This document shows, in pieces, positions 33,979 through 42,573 of a stretch of DNA of 64,000 bases (position 1 is the stretch's first letter; each line of letters starts with the position of its first letter). The notes under the pieces are model-generated. The model ran no database searches and was not told where the DNA came from. It saw only the letters and a list, made by a program, of their open reading frames with translations. Origin of the DNA: Calothrix sp. PCC 6303 (GTDB taxonomy: Bacteria; Cyanobacteriota; Cyanobacteriia; Cyanobacteriales; Nostocaceae); assembly GCF_000317435.1 (NCBI RefSeq), contig NC_019751.1:2666001-2730000 (forward strand), given 5' to 3'. The position numbers were made by a program, and so were the translations under genes.

Positions 33979-34403
33979 CTTATCTAATAGACACCTGTGT
34001 AATGTCTGAGTTTGTTAAAAAAGCTCCCAACCCCCAAGTTAGTCAATGGTTTAATCAGCAACTGATTGAACAACTGTTTTTAAGTAGTATTACCATCGCC
34101 GAAATAAAAAAAGGAATTTACAAAATCCAAGACTCACAACCTGAACGATATCAAAAACTAAAAATCTGGCTGCAAAAAGTAGAAATTGAATTTTCTTCTC
34201 ATATTTTACCGATAAACGATGATATTTTAGATAATTGGGCTAAATTTTCGGCTTATTCAGAATTGAAAGGTAAAAAATTAGCTGTAATGGATAGTCTGAT
34301 TGCCGCAACAGCACATCATCATAAATTAACTTTAGTTACCCGCAATGTTGATGATTTTCAACTGACACCAGTTAAAATTATGAATCCTTACAGTCTATTG
34401 TAA
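33975..34403 (+). CDS. PIN-domain ribonuclease toxin (VapC-like)
   Basis: The 142-residue product is a full-length PIN domain. Acidic active-site residues are visible: Asp6 in YLIDTCVMSEF, Glu in TIAEIKKGIY, and Asp in AVMDSLIAATA, with the late D/N in TRNVDDF. VapC toxins cut RNA, typically initiator tRNA or rRNA, when freed from the antitoxin. It follows the antitoxin with a 4-base overlap and appears intact, in contrast to the broken PIN gene immediately upstream. Confidence 0.88.
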   Translation: MTYLIDTCVMSEFVKKAPNPQVSQWFNQQLIEQLFLSSITIAEIKKGIYKIQDSQPERYQKLKIWLQKVEIEFSSHILPINDDILDNWAKFSAYSELKGKKLAVMDSLIAATAHHHKLTLVTRNVDDFQLTPVKIMNPYSLL

Positions 34404-34462
34404 GTAGGCGGAAATAAACGGAACTATGTAACAGAATGTAAATTCATCTCAAAGCCTTACCC

Positions 34463-34490
34463 CTACTCACTACTCACTACTCACTACTCC
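34463..34490. repeat. heptanucleotide tandem repeat (STRR type)
   Basis: CTACTCA is repeated three times and then CTACTCC, an exact 7-bp period. Short tandem heptamers of this kind are a known feature of heterocystous cyanobacteria. Confidence 0.85.
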
Positions 34491-34554
34491 CTGACCACAA
34501 CGATAATTTTTTCTACCCACCTACTTAGTTAATCTGTTGAGGCTGATCATTAGC

Positions 34555-35901
34555 TTACCTCCCCAAATCAAAAGCAAACGGTGGTAAAGTCACCTCAACC
34601 CCATCCATCAAACTCACACTTACCAGAAACTTCTCATCCCAATTACCCACCACACGGGTAAATATATAAGCATCTTCACTTTCTGCATTTAATCCCAACT
34701 CATCTAAAATACCAGTTTGGTCGCTAACCCTAAGTTTAATATCAGCAGGTAAACTACTCAAAGCAGGAGCGCCTAAAATTAACAATAAACTCCACTCCCG
34801 TTGCTCAGATTCTCCTAGCAAATGCCAAGTTACCGCATACATCCGCAAAGGAATCCCAGCTAACAATATATCCTGATACGCACCCCTTGCTTGGATGGGA
34901 ATTTCCAAACCTCTCTGTCGTAATTGGGTAGCAATTACCTCAAATTCTTCCTCTGGACTACGCATTGGACGCATTCCCGAAGCTGGCACAAAACTTGGTA
35001 AAAGTACCCAAGAAAGTCCTTGTGCTAACTCATCTAACTCATTCCCTAACCAACGTCCAGCGTTAACCGCTGGTTGGGTAATCAATTTGATCAAATCCCG
35101 TAAAAAGGTATTTGCAGGAGGATGATTTTCTTGCTGTAAAGTATAAACCCAATTCAGTAATTCTGGATTCGTAAATACAGCAGTTGCTTGTTCCCAAGTT
35201 AAAATATCGGACAATTCCCGTTCAGAAGATTTCAATTCAGGTAATAATTCAAGTAATTGATTTTGTACCCTTGCTAAAATCTCCGCACGGTTTGTAGGAA
35301 TTGCAGGTAAGGAGATTGCTGATACTTCTAAACAACGTAAATATAACAATAAACGGTCTGAATTATTATCAAAACATGATATTGGTAGTTGATAATTGCT
35401 ATCTGATTGTAAAGAAGTTAAATTTTGCCTCTCTAGCAATTCTTGATAGGATAAAAAAGCATAAACATTCGCACTTTGGCGTTCTTCTAACACCTCCACT
35501 AACACATAAAAATGGGGGATAAACTCAGGTAAATCAATTATGACTCTTGGTAAACTCACCATTTCATCATTGAGACTACCAGTAGCAATCAAACAAACCT
35601 TAAATTCACCAACTTGTAAATTAGCAACACCATTAATAAAATTTGCTAAAGCAGGTTGTAAAATTGTACATTTATCTGAATTAATTGTTAAAGATTCTGC
35701 CCTTTCATCTAGCCAGGTTTCAAAAGCAGATAAAGCCAAACAATTGAGATACACTTGCCATTGCTTCAACCGATTGGGAATGCGATCGCTCCTGACTGCG
35801 GCTCGGTCAATATCATCATCTGATAAAATAATCGCTGAGGTTGGTAAATCGTCGAAGTCAAGGTAAGACATGGGTAAAATATTACTTGTAAGGTGATTCA
35901 T
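34555..35901 (-). CDS. DUF1822 family protein
   Basis: The 448-residue product ends with the DUF1822 pattern (LLLILGAPALSSLPADIKL, then VVGNWDEKFLVSV, then DGVEVTLPPFAFDLG). The family is found almost only in cyanobacteria, usually next to a sigma-like gene and CHAT/CHASE2 genes, as here. No enzymatic motif or signal peptide is visible; it is probably cytoplasmic. It starts 2 bases after the stop of the sigma-like gene, so the two are co-transcribed. By position it may act with that protein, for example as a regulator of its activity, but this is inference. Confidence 0.8.
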   Translation of the reverse strand: MNHLTSNILPMSYLDFDDLPTSAIILSDDDIDRAAVRSDRIPNRLKQWQVYLNCLALSAFETWLDERAESLTINSDKCTILQPALANFINGVANLQVGEFKVCLIATGSLNDEMVSLPRVIIDLPEFIPHFYVLVEVLEERQSANVYAFLSYQELLERQNLTSLQSDSNYQLPISCFDNNSDRLLLYLRCLEVSAISLPAIPTNRAEILARVQNQLLELLPELKSSERELSDILTWEQATAVFTNPELLNWVYTLQQENHPPANTFLRDLIKLITQPAVNAGRWLGNELDELAQGLSWVLLPSFVPASGMRPMRSPEEEFEVIATQLRQRGLEIPIQARGAYQDILLAGIPLRMYAVTWHLLGESEQREWSLLLILGAPALSSLPADIKLRVSDQTGILDELGLNAESEDAYIFTRVVGNWDEKFLVSVSLMDGVEVTLPPFAFDLGR

Positions 35902-35903
35902 AA

Positions 35904-37304
35904 TTAATTATTCACTTGTTTTCTCATATCAAGGTATTCACATAAACGTTGTGCAAAAATATCAGTTTTTAAATAATTCTTCGCCGTTCTAGACTGGGAT
36001 TCGGCATTTTCAATAATTTTGCTAATTTCTGATGACAGAAAAATTGTTAGCTGTTCATCTAGTTTATTCAATGCTTCCACACCAGCATACTTTTTTGCTT
36101 GTTCCTTTACCGAATCTTTTAAAATTATCAACATTTCTTGTTGTACATCCGTTCGTAATTCCTTTAATTTCAATAATTTTGTCACCGTATATTGCGCTCT
36201 CATTCCTAATTGTTCAGCAATTTCATTCATTGCTAACTTCTGACATTGAGATAACTCCAGAGCAGTTAAAAATATTCTGGCTTTATCACCTTTTTTTTTT
36301 AATTTTTTGACTCTTGATTCTGTCACTTTAGTTAAAGCTGATTGCAAACTCACCTGAATTTGATGGCGATAAAAGTCTAGAAATTCAGATTGTTCATCGC
36401 TGATTTCGCTGTTTTCACTAGCAGGAGCAGATACATTATCTAATAATGAATTAGACTTATCTGTAAAACTTGCATCTAGAGAATCTATTGGTAAAGAACC
36501 ACCCCTCACATAAATTCGATATTCACGTAATTGATTTGCTAGCTTTGTCAACTTGACTCTCACAGTTTCATTATCAAATAATCTCCCTGTTTGATTTTTG
36601 ATATATATCGCAATATCTTCTAATTGTTGATAAGTTGGCTCAATACATTTACTCCTAATCTTATTTCTAATATTTTCTAATCTTTGAACCCGGTAAATAG
36701 TATGATACCCCTGCAAAAGATATTGTGCCTCCTGAATTTCTAATTCACCCAGAGTATGAAAATCCTTGAGAATACGCTGCAATTGTTGAGGTTGAGTATC
36801 ATTGAGAATTGCCCAATTGCTAATTAGATAAACACCACGTTCCAAAAGAAAATGGTTTAATTCTGGATGCTGTTTTACCTTGATACTTGCCCAAGTAGTC
36901 AAACTACCTTGGGTTGCATCAAAACTCTGGAGAATTTGTCGAGAAAAACATTGGTAGTTAATTGCTGGTAATAACTTCCCATCATCCTCTAGGACAAAAG
37001 GTAACAACTCATTGCAATGAAAATTATACTTCTCACCAAATCTCCTGGTTAATTTCAAACATCCCTGTTCTAAAATTCCAGAGATAAAGCAAAGTAAACA
37101 ACGTTCCGCAAGCAAAGTGCTTTCCCCAGAACTATCTCGATACAAATCCATCAACTGACGTTGAATATCTCCATCCGGTGCATCATCAGTTAATTCACCA
37201 AATAATTGCGTGAAAAATGACCTAGCAGTAGGGATTTCCAGAATTTTCCGGTTCCCTCCCCCATCAATTCTCACCAATTTCCAATACCTTGAAGCATTAC
37301 CCAT
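35904..37304 (-). CDS. divergent sigma-70-like protein
   Basis: The 466-residue product is not a standard sigma factor but shows two parts that recall one. Residues ~125-170 include ILQSFDATQGSLTTWASIKV, like the region-2 core YNPxKGxFxTWA. Residues ~370-400 (LAMNEIAEQLGMRAQYTVTK) form a helix-turn-helix like region 4. The first 120 residues and a long middle region are not recognised. It is co-transcribed with a DUF1822 gene and is 229 bases from, and divergent to, the subtilase gene, whose upstream region carries the bipartite element. It is a candidate reader of that element. An alternative is a DNA-binding protein of unknown type. Confidence 0.6.
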   Translation of the reverse strand: MGNASRYWKLVRIDGGGNRKILEIPTARSFFTQLFGELTDDAPDGDIQRQLMDLYRDSSGESTLLAERCLLCFISGILEQGCLKLTRRFGEKYNFHCNELLPFVLEDDGKLLPAINYQCFSRQILQSFDATQGSLTTWASIKVKQHPELNHFLLERGVYLISNWAILNDTQPQQLQRILKDFHTLGELEIQEAQYLLQGYHTIYRVQRLENIRNKIRSKCIEPTYQQLEDIAIYIKNQTGRLFDNETVRVKLTKLANQLREYRIYVRGGSLPIDSLDASFTDKSNSLLDNVSAPASENSEISDEQSEFLDFYRHQIQVSLQSALTKVTESRVKKLKKKGDKARIFLTALELSQCQKLAMNEIAEQLGMRAQYTVTKLLKLKELRTDVQQEMLIILKDSVKEQAKKYAGVEALNKLDEQLTIFLSSEISKIIENAESQSRTAKNYLKTDIFAQRLCEYLDMRKQVNN

Positions 37305-37471
37305 AAGTATTTTTGTTTAAATATTACTGTTGATTGTCACATAGCCAATGCTCCCATACGCAAGAAGTTCGATCTTGATACATTTCATACTGAGTACCTG
37401 ATTTGACAACTATTTTTCATACTCATCTTTTTATAATTCTGAGGAAATTGACCTTATGCAATTTCTGAAAA

Positions 37472-37500
37472 TGGCATATCCTCATAAACCCCAGAAATAC
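37472..37500 (+). promoter_or_regulatory. bipartite upstream element, copy 6
   Basis: TGGCATATCCTC, 9 nt, AGAAATAC, ending 33 bases before the subtilase start. The first box is identical to copies 2 and 3. Confidence 0.88.
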
Positions 37501-37533
37501 ACCTAACCAGCAAATTTAACGAGCGTCACAATT

Positions 37534-39702
37534 ATGAAACGTCTTCTCTCAAGTCTGGTTTTAGCTGGTTGTTTCCTCACTTCTACAAGTCTCCCCCTTA
37601 TCCCTCATCAATACCGGGAACTCGCACAAGCACAAACGGCAGACGAACTATTTTATACATTTTACGGTCAAAAAATACCTCTGAATCTCAAACGCGATCG
37701 CGTTGCTGTTAGTTTTAAACCAACGACTAATAGTCGCTCCTCTCGCTCTACTCAACCTCTATACTTGCAGTTACAGCAGGATTTAAGACGTGGTGGTGGT
37801 AATTCTCGCAGTGTTAGCAGTGGAAATGGCTTTGATATTGATGTCAAACCTTTGGGGGATAATATTGCTCTTGTAAATTTACCTACTGGTTCTCGTAGTT
37901 CCCTAAATTCCATTCAACAAAGGATTCAAAACCAGTCTTACGTTAAAGAAACCCTACCTATTTTAACCCGCAAATCGGGTGAAGCATCCAAGGAGAAAGA
38001 ATCAGAGCAAGTTATTGTCCTACCAAACGAGATTGCGATCGCTTTTGACCGGGATATGTCTGAAAGTCAAAGGCAAATGGTATTATTGCGCCATAATTTG
38101 GAAGTTGTTCGTCCCTTGAGATTTAGTAAAAATCGCTACCTAGTGCGTTCCAAATCTGTATCCGGGACAGAGATTTTAAACCTAGCGAATCAATTAGCGC
38201 AAGTAACAGGTGTACAATCTGCTACACCCAATTTCATCCAAGCCACATCCTACCAACAATCGCAACTATTGGCGAATCTAGCTAATTTACCAGAAACGCC
38301 AAATGCTGCTCAACGTTTGGAACAGCAATTGGCACAGTTGCCTCAACCAAAAGATACTCCTGTATCCGCAAAATTACTACCTTTACAGTGGCACTTAAAT
38401 AGCACACCCAAACGCGGTCAACTTTTAGCCCGTACCGATGTCCGTGCTACAGAAGCATGGAAACACAGCAATGGTGGACGGGGAACTGTGGTAGCGGTGA
38501 TTGATAGTTTGATTCAATGGGACCATCCCGATTTGGTGAAGAATATCTATAAATCTGGAAATCATCCCGATAAGTTACCTGGTGAAGAATATGGTTGGGA
38601 CTTTTCTAGTAGTGGACAAGGTGATGCAGACACACGGTTAAGTTCTCAGGAATTATCACAGATACAAGCAGAATGGCAAAATACTTTTAAATTACCTAGC
38701 GACCAATTATTAAAGAAATATCAACAGTTTGCTGATGTATTCAAAAAACGTAATCCCAAAGCTTCCCCCGGTGAAATTGCTCACCAAATTCGGAATCTGA
38801 TTCGCAATCAAATTAGTAGCGAGTTTCATGGTACTTGGTCTGCGGGGGTAATTGCTGCAAATTCCCCAGATAAGGCTGGTGTTCTGGGAGTTGCACCCAA
38901 TACCCAAATTTTACCAGTACGGGTATTTGCCTTGGGTGGTGCGATTAATTCTGCTTCTTTAGGGGAAGCAATTGGTTATGCTGCGAGTCGAAATGTTGAT
39001 GTGATTAATATGAGTTTGGGGGGTTTGCTTCCAGATGAGGGGTTAACTGAGCAAATTTTCGATGTGTTGGATAATAATCGCAATTTAGTAATTATTGCTT
39101 CTGCGGGGAATGAAAACTTAGATGGTGTTGCCTTCCCTGCTGGGATTCCTGGGGTTCTATCGGTTGGTGCCACAAATATGACTGGTAATCGCACCTTCTA
39201 CAGTAGTTACGGTGGGGGGCTGGATTTGGTTGCACCTGGGGGAGAAATCCAAAATGGCATGAGTGGAGGGATTTTAACTACAGGTGGTACTTGGTTGGAT
39301 GGTTTTTGGCAAGGTATTTCTGTACCTGATAATTCTTGGGGTGTGGCTTTAGACCCTGTTGGTAAGTATGTTCAAGTACAAGGTACTTCCTTCTCGGCTC
39401 CCATTGTATCGGGAGTGGTGGCATTAATGAAGGGGGAAGACCCCAAACGGCGTTTGAGTCGGGAGGAGATGGTGTCGATTTTGAAGAAGACTGCTACCTA
39501 TGATGGGTTAAATCTTTCTTCTTCTGATGTGAATCGGTATCGATTGCAGAAGGAAGTGGGTTTTGGCACTGTTATAGATGCTCCAATTTCTCGCCCTTCA
39601 GGGATTTTTGCGAAGGCAAAACCCGTGTCAGCACAGGAGTATTTCTTCGGGAAGGGTTTGGTAAATGCTGATGCTGCGGTGGAGAGTGTCAGGAAGAGAT
39701 AG
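37534..39702 (+). CDS. exported S8 subtilisin-like serine peptidase
   Basis: The 722-residue product has a signal peptide (LLSSLVLAGCFLTSTSLP), a propeptide-like region to about residue 290, and an S8 peptidase domain. The triad is complete: Asp324 in VAVIDSLIQWDHPDL, His432 in EFHGTWSAGVIAAN, and Ser619 in VQGTSFSAPIVSG, with the oxyanion Asn526 in ASAGNEN. An insertion of about 75 residues sits between the Asp and His motifs (residues ~355-430). The signal means action outside the cytoplasm. It shares the bipartite element with the caspase and CHAT genes and so is likely part of the same response. An intrinsic terminator follows. Confidence 0.9.
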   Translation: MKRLLSSLVLAGCFLTSTSLPLIPHQYRELAQAQTADELFYTFYGQKIPLNLKRDRVAVSFKPTTNSRSSRSTQPLYLQLQQDLRRGGGNSRSVSSGNGFDIDVKPLGDNIALVNLPTGSRSSLNSIQQRIQNQSYVKETLPILTRKSGEASKEKESEQVIVLPNEIAIAFDRDMSESQRQMVLLRHNLEVVRPLRFSKNRYLVRSKSVSGTEILNLANQLAQVTGVQSATPNFIQATSYQQSQLLANLANLPETPNAAQRLEQQLAQLPQPKDTPVSAKLLPLQWHLNSTPKRGQLLARTDVRATEAWKHSNGGRGTVVAVIDSLIQWDHPDLVKNIYKSGNHPDKLPGEEYGWDFSSSGQGDADTRLSSQELSQIQAEWQNTFKLPSDQLLKKYQQFADVFKKRNPKASPGEIAHQIRNLIRNQISSEFHGTWSAGVIAANSPDKAGVLGVAPNTQILPVRVFALGGAINSASLGEAIGYAASRNVDVINMSLGGLLPDEGLTEQIFDVLDNNRNLVIIASAGNENLDGVAFPAGIPGVLSVGATNMTGNRTFYSSYGGGLDLVAPGGEIQNGMSGGILTTGGTWLDGFWQGISVPDNSWGVALDPVGKYVQVQGTSFSAPIVSGVVALMKGEDPKRRLSREEMVSILKKTATYDGLNLSSSDVNRYRLQKEVGFGTVIDAPISRPSGIFAKAKPVSAQEYFFGKGLVNADAAVESVRKR

Positions 39703-39753
39703 GGAGTACCTACGGCGATCGCTTTTATTTTTCATACTCCAATTTATATTTAC

Positions 39754-39787
39754 TAAAAAGGGATTTCTTGCGAGAAACCCCTTTTTA
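39754..39787 (+). terminator. intrinsic terminator after the subtilase gene
   Basis: TAAAAAGGGATTTCT and AGAAACCCCTTTTTA pair over 15 positions with one mismatch around TGCG; the T-rich arm serves the plus strand and the A-rich arm serves the convergent gene. Confidence 0.85.
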
Positions 39788-39826
39788 CATACCTGATGCG
39801 ACCTATTTTCATTGTCTTTGAGTTTA

Positions 39827-40039
39827 CTAAGGTTCTTTCTCGATCCACTGACTAACTTCTTGATTAACCAGCTTATTGATGGGTGGTTGTTGCCGTTTTC
39901 CTACATACCACTCAATAAAGTGAATCAAGGCATCCTTCATATTTGTTCCGTTCATAGCAGTCATTCCCTTGAACTGCGTTCTTAGCTCATCCGGCAATTC
40001 CAGGCGATAGGCTACTAAATCATCTTCATTCCCTGACAC
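39827..40039 (-). CDS. small helical protein, possibly a ribbon-helix-helix-like regulator
   Basis: The 70-residue product starts MSGNEDDLVAYRLELPDELR and continues with a helix (MTAMNGTNMKDALIHFIEWY). The short strand LVAYRLELP before two helices recalls Arc/CopG-type DNA-binding proteins, but the match is weak and no catalytic or binding residues can be named. It is convergent with the subtilase gene and divergent from the coiled-coil gene at 40311, whose promoter it could control. Confidence 0.5.
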   Translation of the reverse strand: MSGNEDDLVAYRLELPDELRTQFKGMTAMNGTNMKDALIHFIEWYVGKRQQPPINKLVNQEVSQWIEKEP

Positions 40040-40235
40040 AAATAAATATCTTTCCCCAAAAATTTCAACACCATCATTATCACATTTGAAATTTAAATTA
40101 TCTAGATTACCTTCATCCCTTTTGTATTTAATGTATGGTACATGATATAATTGAATTGTAAGCTACAAATAATTTTTCCTACATCTGTCAGGTACAGGAA
40201 TAAGAAAGATTATCGGGATATTTTTAAATTAATAG

Positions 40236-40280
40236 CCAAAACCCCCCGCTCTGACTCGCAATCTAGCTCGGAGGGTTTGG
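40236..40280 (+). promoter_or_regulatory. leader hairpin upstream of the coiled-coil gene
   Basis: CCAAAACCCCCCG and CGGAGGGTTTGG pair imperfectly around a ~20-nt loop, ending 30 bases before the ATG at 40311. It could be a terminator/attenuator or the end of an upstream transcript. Confidence 0.5.
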
Positions 40281-40310
40281 TTGCCCAAGTATAAAAGGGA
40301 CATCTTTATT

Positions 40311-41723
40311 ATGAACGCAACTGCTCCTTTTTCACTAGCGTACAGCTTCGATTACGATCGCTTTACCAAACCAGACTTGCAAGCCAAGGCTAAATCCACT
40401 CTTGGCAACTTCTTTGGTTTTGTTCGCCAGACCTTCGATGGCTTAATTGAGATAGGGCGATCGCTCCAAGATTTCTACTTCGACTGCCTTGCATTTTGCC
40501 CCAATGGTAAAAAAGTGTTCTCTGAATGGCTTGCCAGTCCTGATTTTGGGGCATCTCGTTATATTGCCTCCTCTGCGATGGATATTTACGCTTGGTTCGA
40601 TAAATTGCCAGTGCGATCGCAAAAACTAATCCGTCAAAATGTCCAAAATTGGAGCGTTTCTGCGCTGCGACAGTTAACCAAAGTCAGCCACGATTTGGTC
40701 AAGGAATTGGTGCTTGAGGGCAAAAAGACCGCAGCACAGGTTAAGCATGAGGGTGGGAGTGAAAGAGCGAGAGAGAAAGAGGAAAAACAAGCATCAAGCG
40801 AAGAAATAAGCCGAACTCCATCTGTACCAACTCCGGAATTAGCTCGAGGAATGCGAATTGTCGTTAAGGAAGAAAATACGGGTTGGAATGGACATAGCGG
40901 GATAATCATGTCCAAACGGGAGGACGATTTCTGGGTATTGCTTGACCACACGGTCTCTCAAGGTATGGAGATAAAACACCTACTCAAGACCCACCAAATA
41001 CAGCTAGAAGCTCAACAGTCTGTTACCAAGCCAGCTTCCAAAGAGCTTTTTACAGATGCCCAGGTCGAACAGAAGATAACAGATGCTTTAGCGCAAAGGG
41101 AGCGCGAAAAAGCTGAGTCTGAACAGGGACGGTTTGTAGAAATTCGAGACGCAGCATTACAAGCAGCAAAACGAGAAATTCAAGCTGCTCAAGAATATGC
41201 GAACGCACTAGAACAAGCCAAACACAAATTAATCGAGCAATTAGCAAGCAAAGATTTGGAAGTGCGATCGCTCCATGTATTGCAAACCAGAAACCAACAA
41301 CTCGAACAGCGAGTGGCTGAGTTAGAAAAAGCCCTTGAAAACTCCAGTGCAAACAATTGGGGCAATACCTTTAACAATCAAGCGGCAAAGGCGGTTAACT
41401 CGGAGTTGGAGAAAACTATCCAACCGTTGATGTCCGAAGTCGAACGGTTACAAAACTTGGTGCGATCGCAGCAGCAAGAATTGGCTCAAATTCAAACGAG
41501 CGATACTCCTGAAGGGAGTGGCTATCGCCAACGCTCGGCATCTGATGCAGTTTTAGCGGAGTTTGGGGAGATAGGGGAAAGATTCGGATGGTCTGGTTGG
41601 AGTCGTCGGGGTTATCGTGCTGCTAGTGGGATGTTGTCTACGGGGATTAGTGCGATAGCCGCTTTTATTGCCGACTTGAAACAATCTTCCCCAAGTTACC
41701 AACAGCAGGAAATCACATTTTAG
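40311..41723 (+). CDS. coiled-coil protein with an SH3-like segment, function unknown
   Basis: Start chosen at 40311 (MNATAPFSLAYSFDYDRF); a TTG 30 bases earlier is in frame but less likely. About 470 residues. Residues 1-140 are helical and conserved in look (DFYFDCLAFCPNGKKVFSEW). A compact segment (GMRIVVKEENTGWNGHSGII ... FWVLLDHT) resembles an SH3/KOW-like small barrel. Residues ~260-400 are heptad-rich coiled coil (EQAKHKLIEQLASKDLEVRS). The end has a glycine/alanine hydrophobic stretch (AASGMLSTGISAIAAFIADL), perhaps a membrane-associating helix. Comparable proteins occur on cyanobacterial plasmids. No function is assigned. Confidence 0.65.
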   Translation: MNATAPFSLAYSFDYDRFTKPDLQAKAKSTLGNFFGFVRQTFDGLIEIGRSLQDFYFDCLAFCPNGKKVFSEWLASPDFGASRYIASSAMDIYAWFDKLPVRSQKLIRQNVQNWSVSALRQLTKVSHDLVKELVLEGKKTAAQVKHEGGSERAREKEEKQASSEEISRTPSVPTPELARGMRIVVKEENTGWNGHSGIIMSKREDDFWVLLDHTVSQGMEIKHLLKTHQIQLEAQQSVTKPASKELFTDAQVEQKITDALAQREREKAESEQGRFVEIRDAALQAAKREIQAAQEYANALEQAKHKLIEQLASKDLEVRSLHVLQTRNQQLEQRVAELEKALENSSANNWGNTFNNQAAKAVNSELEKTIQPLMSEVERLQNLVRSQQQELAQIQTSDTPEGSGYRQRSASDAVLAEFGEIGERFGWSGWSRRGYRAASGMLSTGISAIAAFIADLKQSSPSYQQQEITF

Positions 41724-41813
41724 ATTTACATCAAATTAGATTTATGTCGAATTTTGCTGTTGATTCAAAATGGTGATCAGTTTGACATGGCGAAAACAAG
41801 CTAACCAAAGAAA

Positions 41814-42185
41814 TTGAAAATGCAATGTCGAGAAAAAGAGATTCATATCAAGAAAATCCCTCGCTGGTTTGCAAAGTTTATACTGCGATCGCAGTATAAC
41901 CCCAATAATCAACAGATATTTTTCACACTGCTCGAACCCATGACACCACAAGAATGGTGCTTAATTTGGATACCAGTTATCCATCCTGGAATCGAATTGC
42001 CTTGCGATGGAGAACGAAATCCGACGGGGTACATGAAAGCTTGTCTGACAACTTTATCGACATTAACTGGGTATCATGAACGAACCGTGGAAGGATGGTT
42101 CTATGGGAAACCCTACCATTATTCAGTGGAAATTTTACTGCGATGTTTTCATTTAATTTTTACATTGCAGCAATATTTAAACTAA
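41814..42185 (+). CDS. hypothetical protein
   Basis: The 123-residue product is rich in aromatic residues and has one region that could form a helix-turn-helix (TLSTLTGYHERTVEGWFYG). There is no signal peptide and no named family. It follows the coiled-coil gene by 90 bases on the same strand. Position 1 could be MQCREKEIH (two codons later) rather than MKMQC. A DNA-binding role is possible but not shown. Confidence 0.5.
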   Translation: MKMQCREKEIHIKKIPRWFAKFILRSQYNPNNQQIFFTLLEPMTPQEWCLIWIPVIHPGIELPCDGERNPTGYMKACLTTLSTLTGYHERTVEGWFYGKPYHYSVEILLRCFHLIFTLQQYLN

Positions 42186-42211
42186 TAAACCTATACGAGT
42201 ATTTATTTTCC

Positions 42212-42457
42212 TCAATCAGAGAAATTATCAACTCGAATATCCCTCCAAATATCGGAAATTTGCCACCCTGAGTTCCCGATAGATTGAACTATGGGGTTAT
42301 CCCGCGCTGGAATATAGTTAGATTCTATATTTACTTGTGTTTGCTCTTCTCTCACCTCTGAGATATCCTTAGCATCCGGTTGAATATTTTGTTCTTCATC
42401 TTCTATCTTTTTGATTTTAAGCAGAAGTTGTTGTTCCGATTTTTTGATTAGTGTCAT
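42212..42457 (-). CDS. small acidic hypothetical protein
   Basis: The 81-residue product begins MTLIKKSEQQLLLKIKKIED and is acidic and probably helical at the N-terminus, with a tryptophan-rich end (SGWQISDIWRDI). No family is recognised. It lies between a convergent hypothetical gene and the broken NB-ARC-TPR gene on the same strand. It may be real, but the support is only length and codon use. Confidence 0.4.
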   Translation of the reverse strand: MTLIKKSEQQLLLKIKKIEDEEQNIQPDAKDISEVREEQTQVNIESNYIPARDNPIVQSIGNSGWQISDIWRDIRVDNFSD

Positions 42458-42573
42458 ATCTGAATTTAAAATTATGGATAAGATTTAACTTGTATATCGA
42501 TGAAAACACAGATTTATTATCTTACATCCTCAGAGCCAAAAATCAAGCCCATTAAGAAATATCAAAGAATTTC

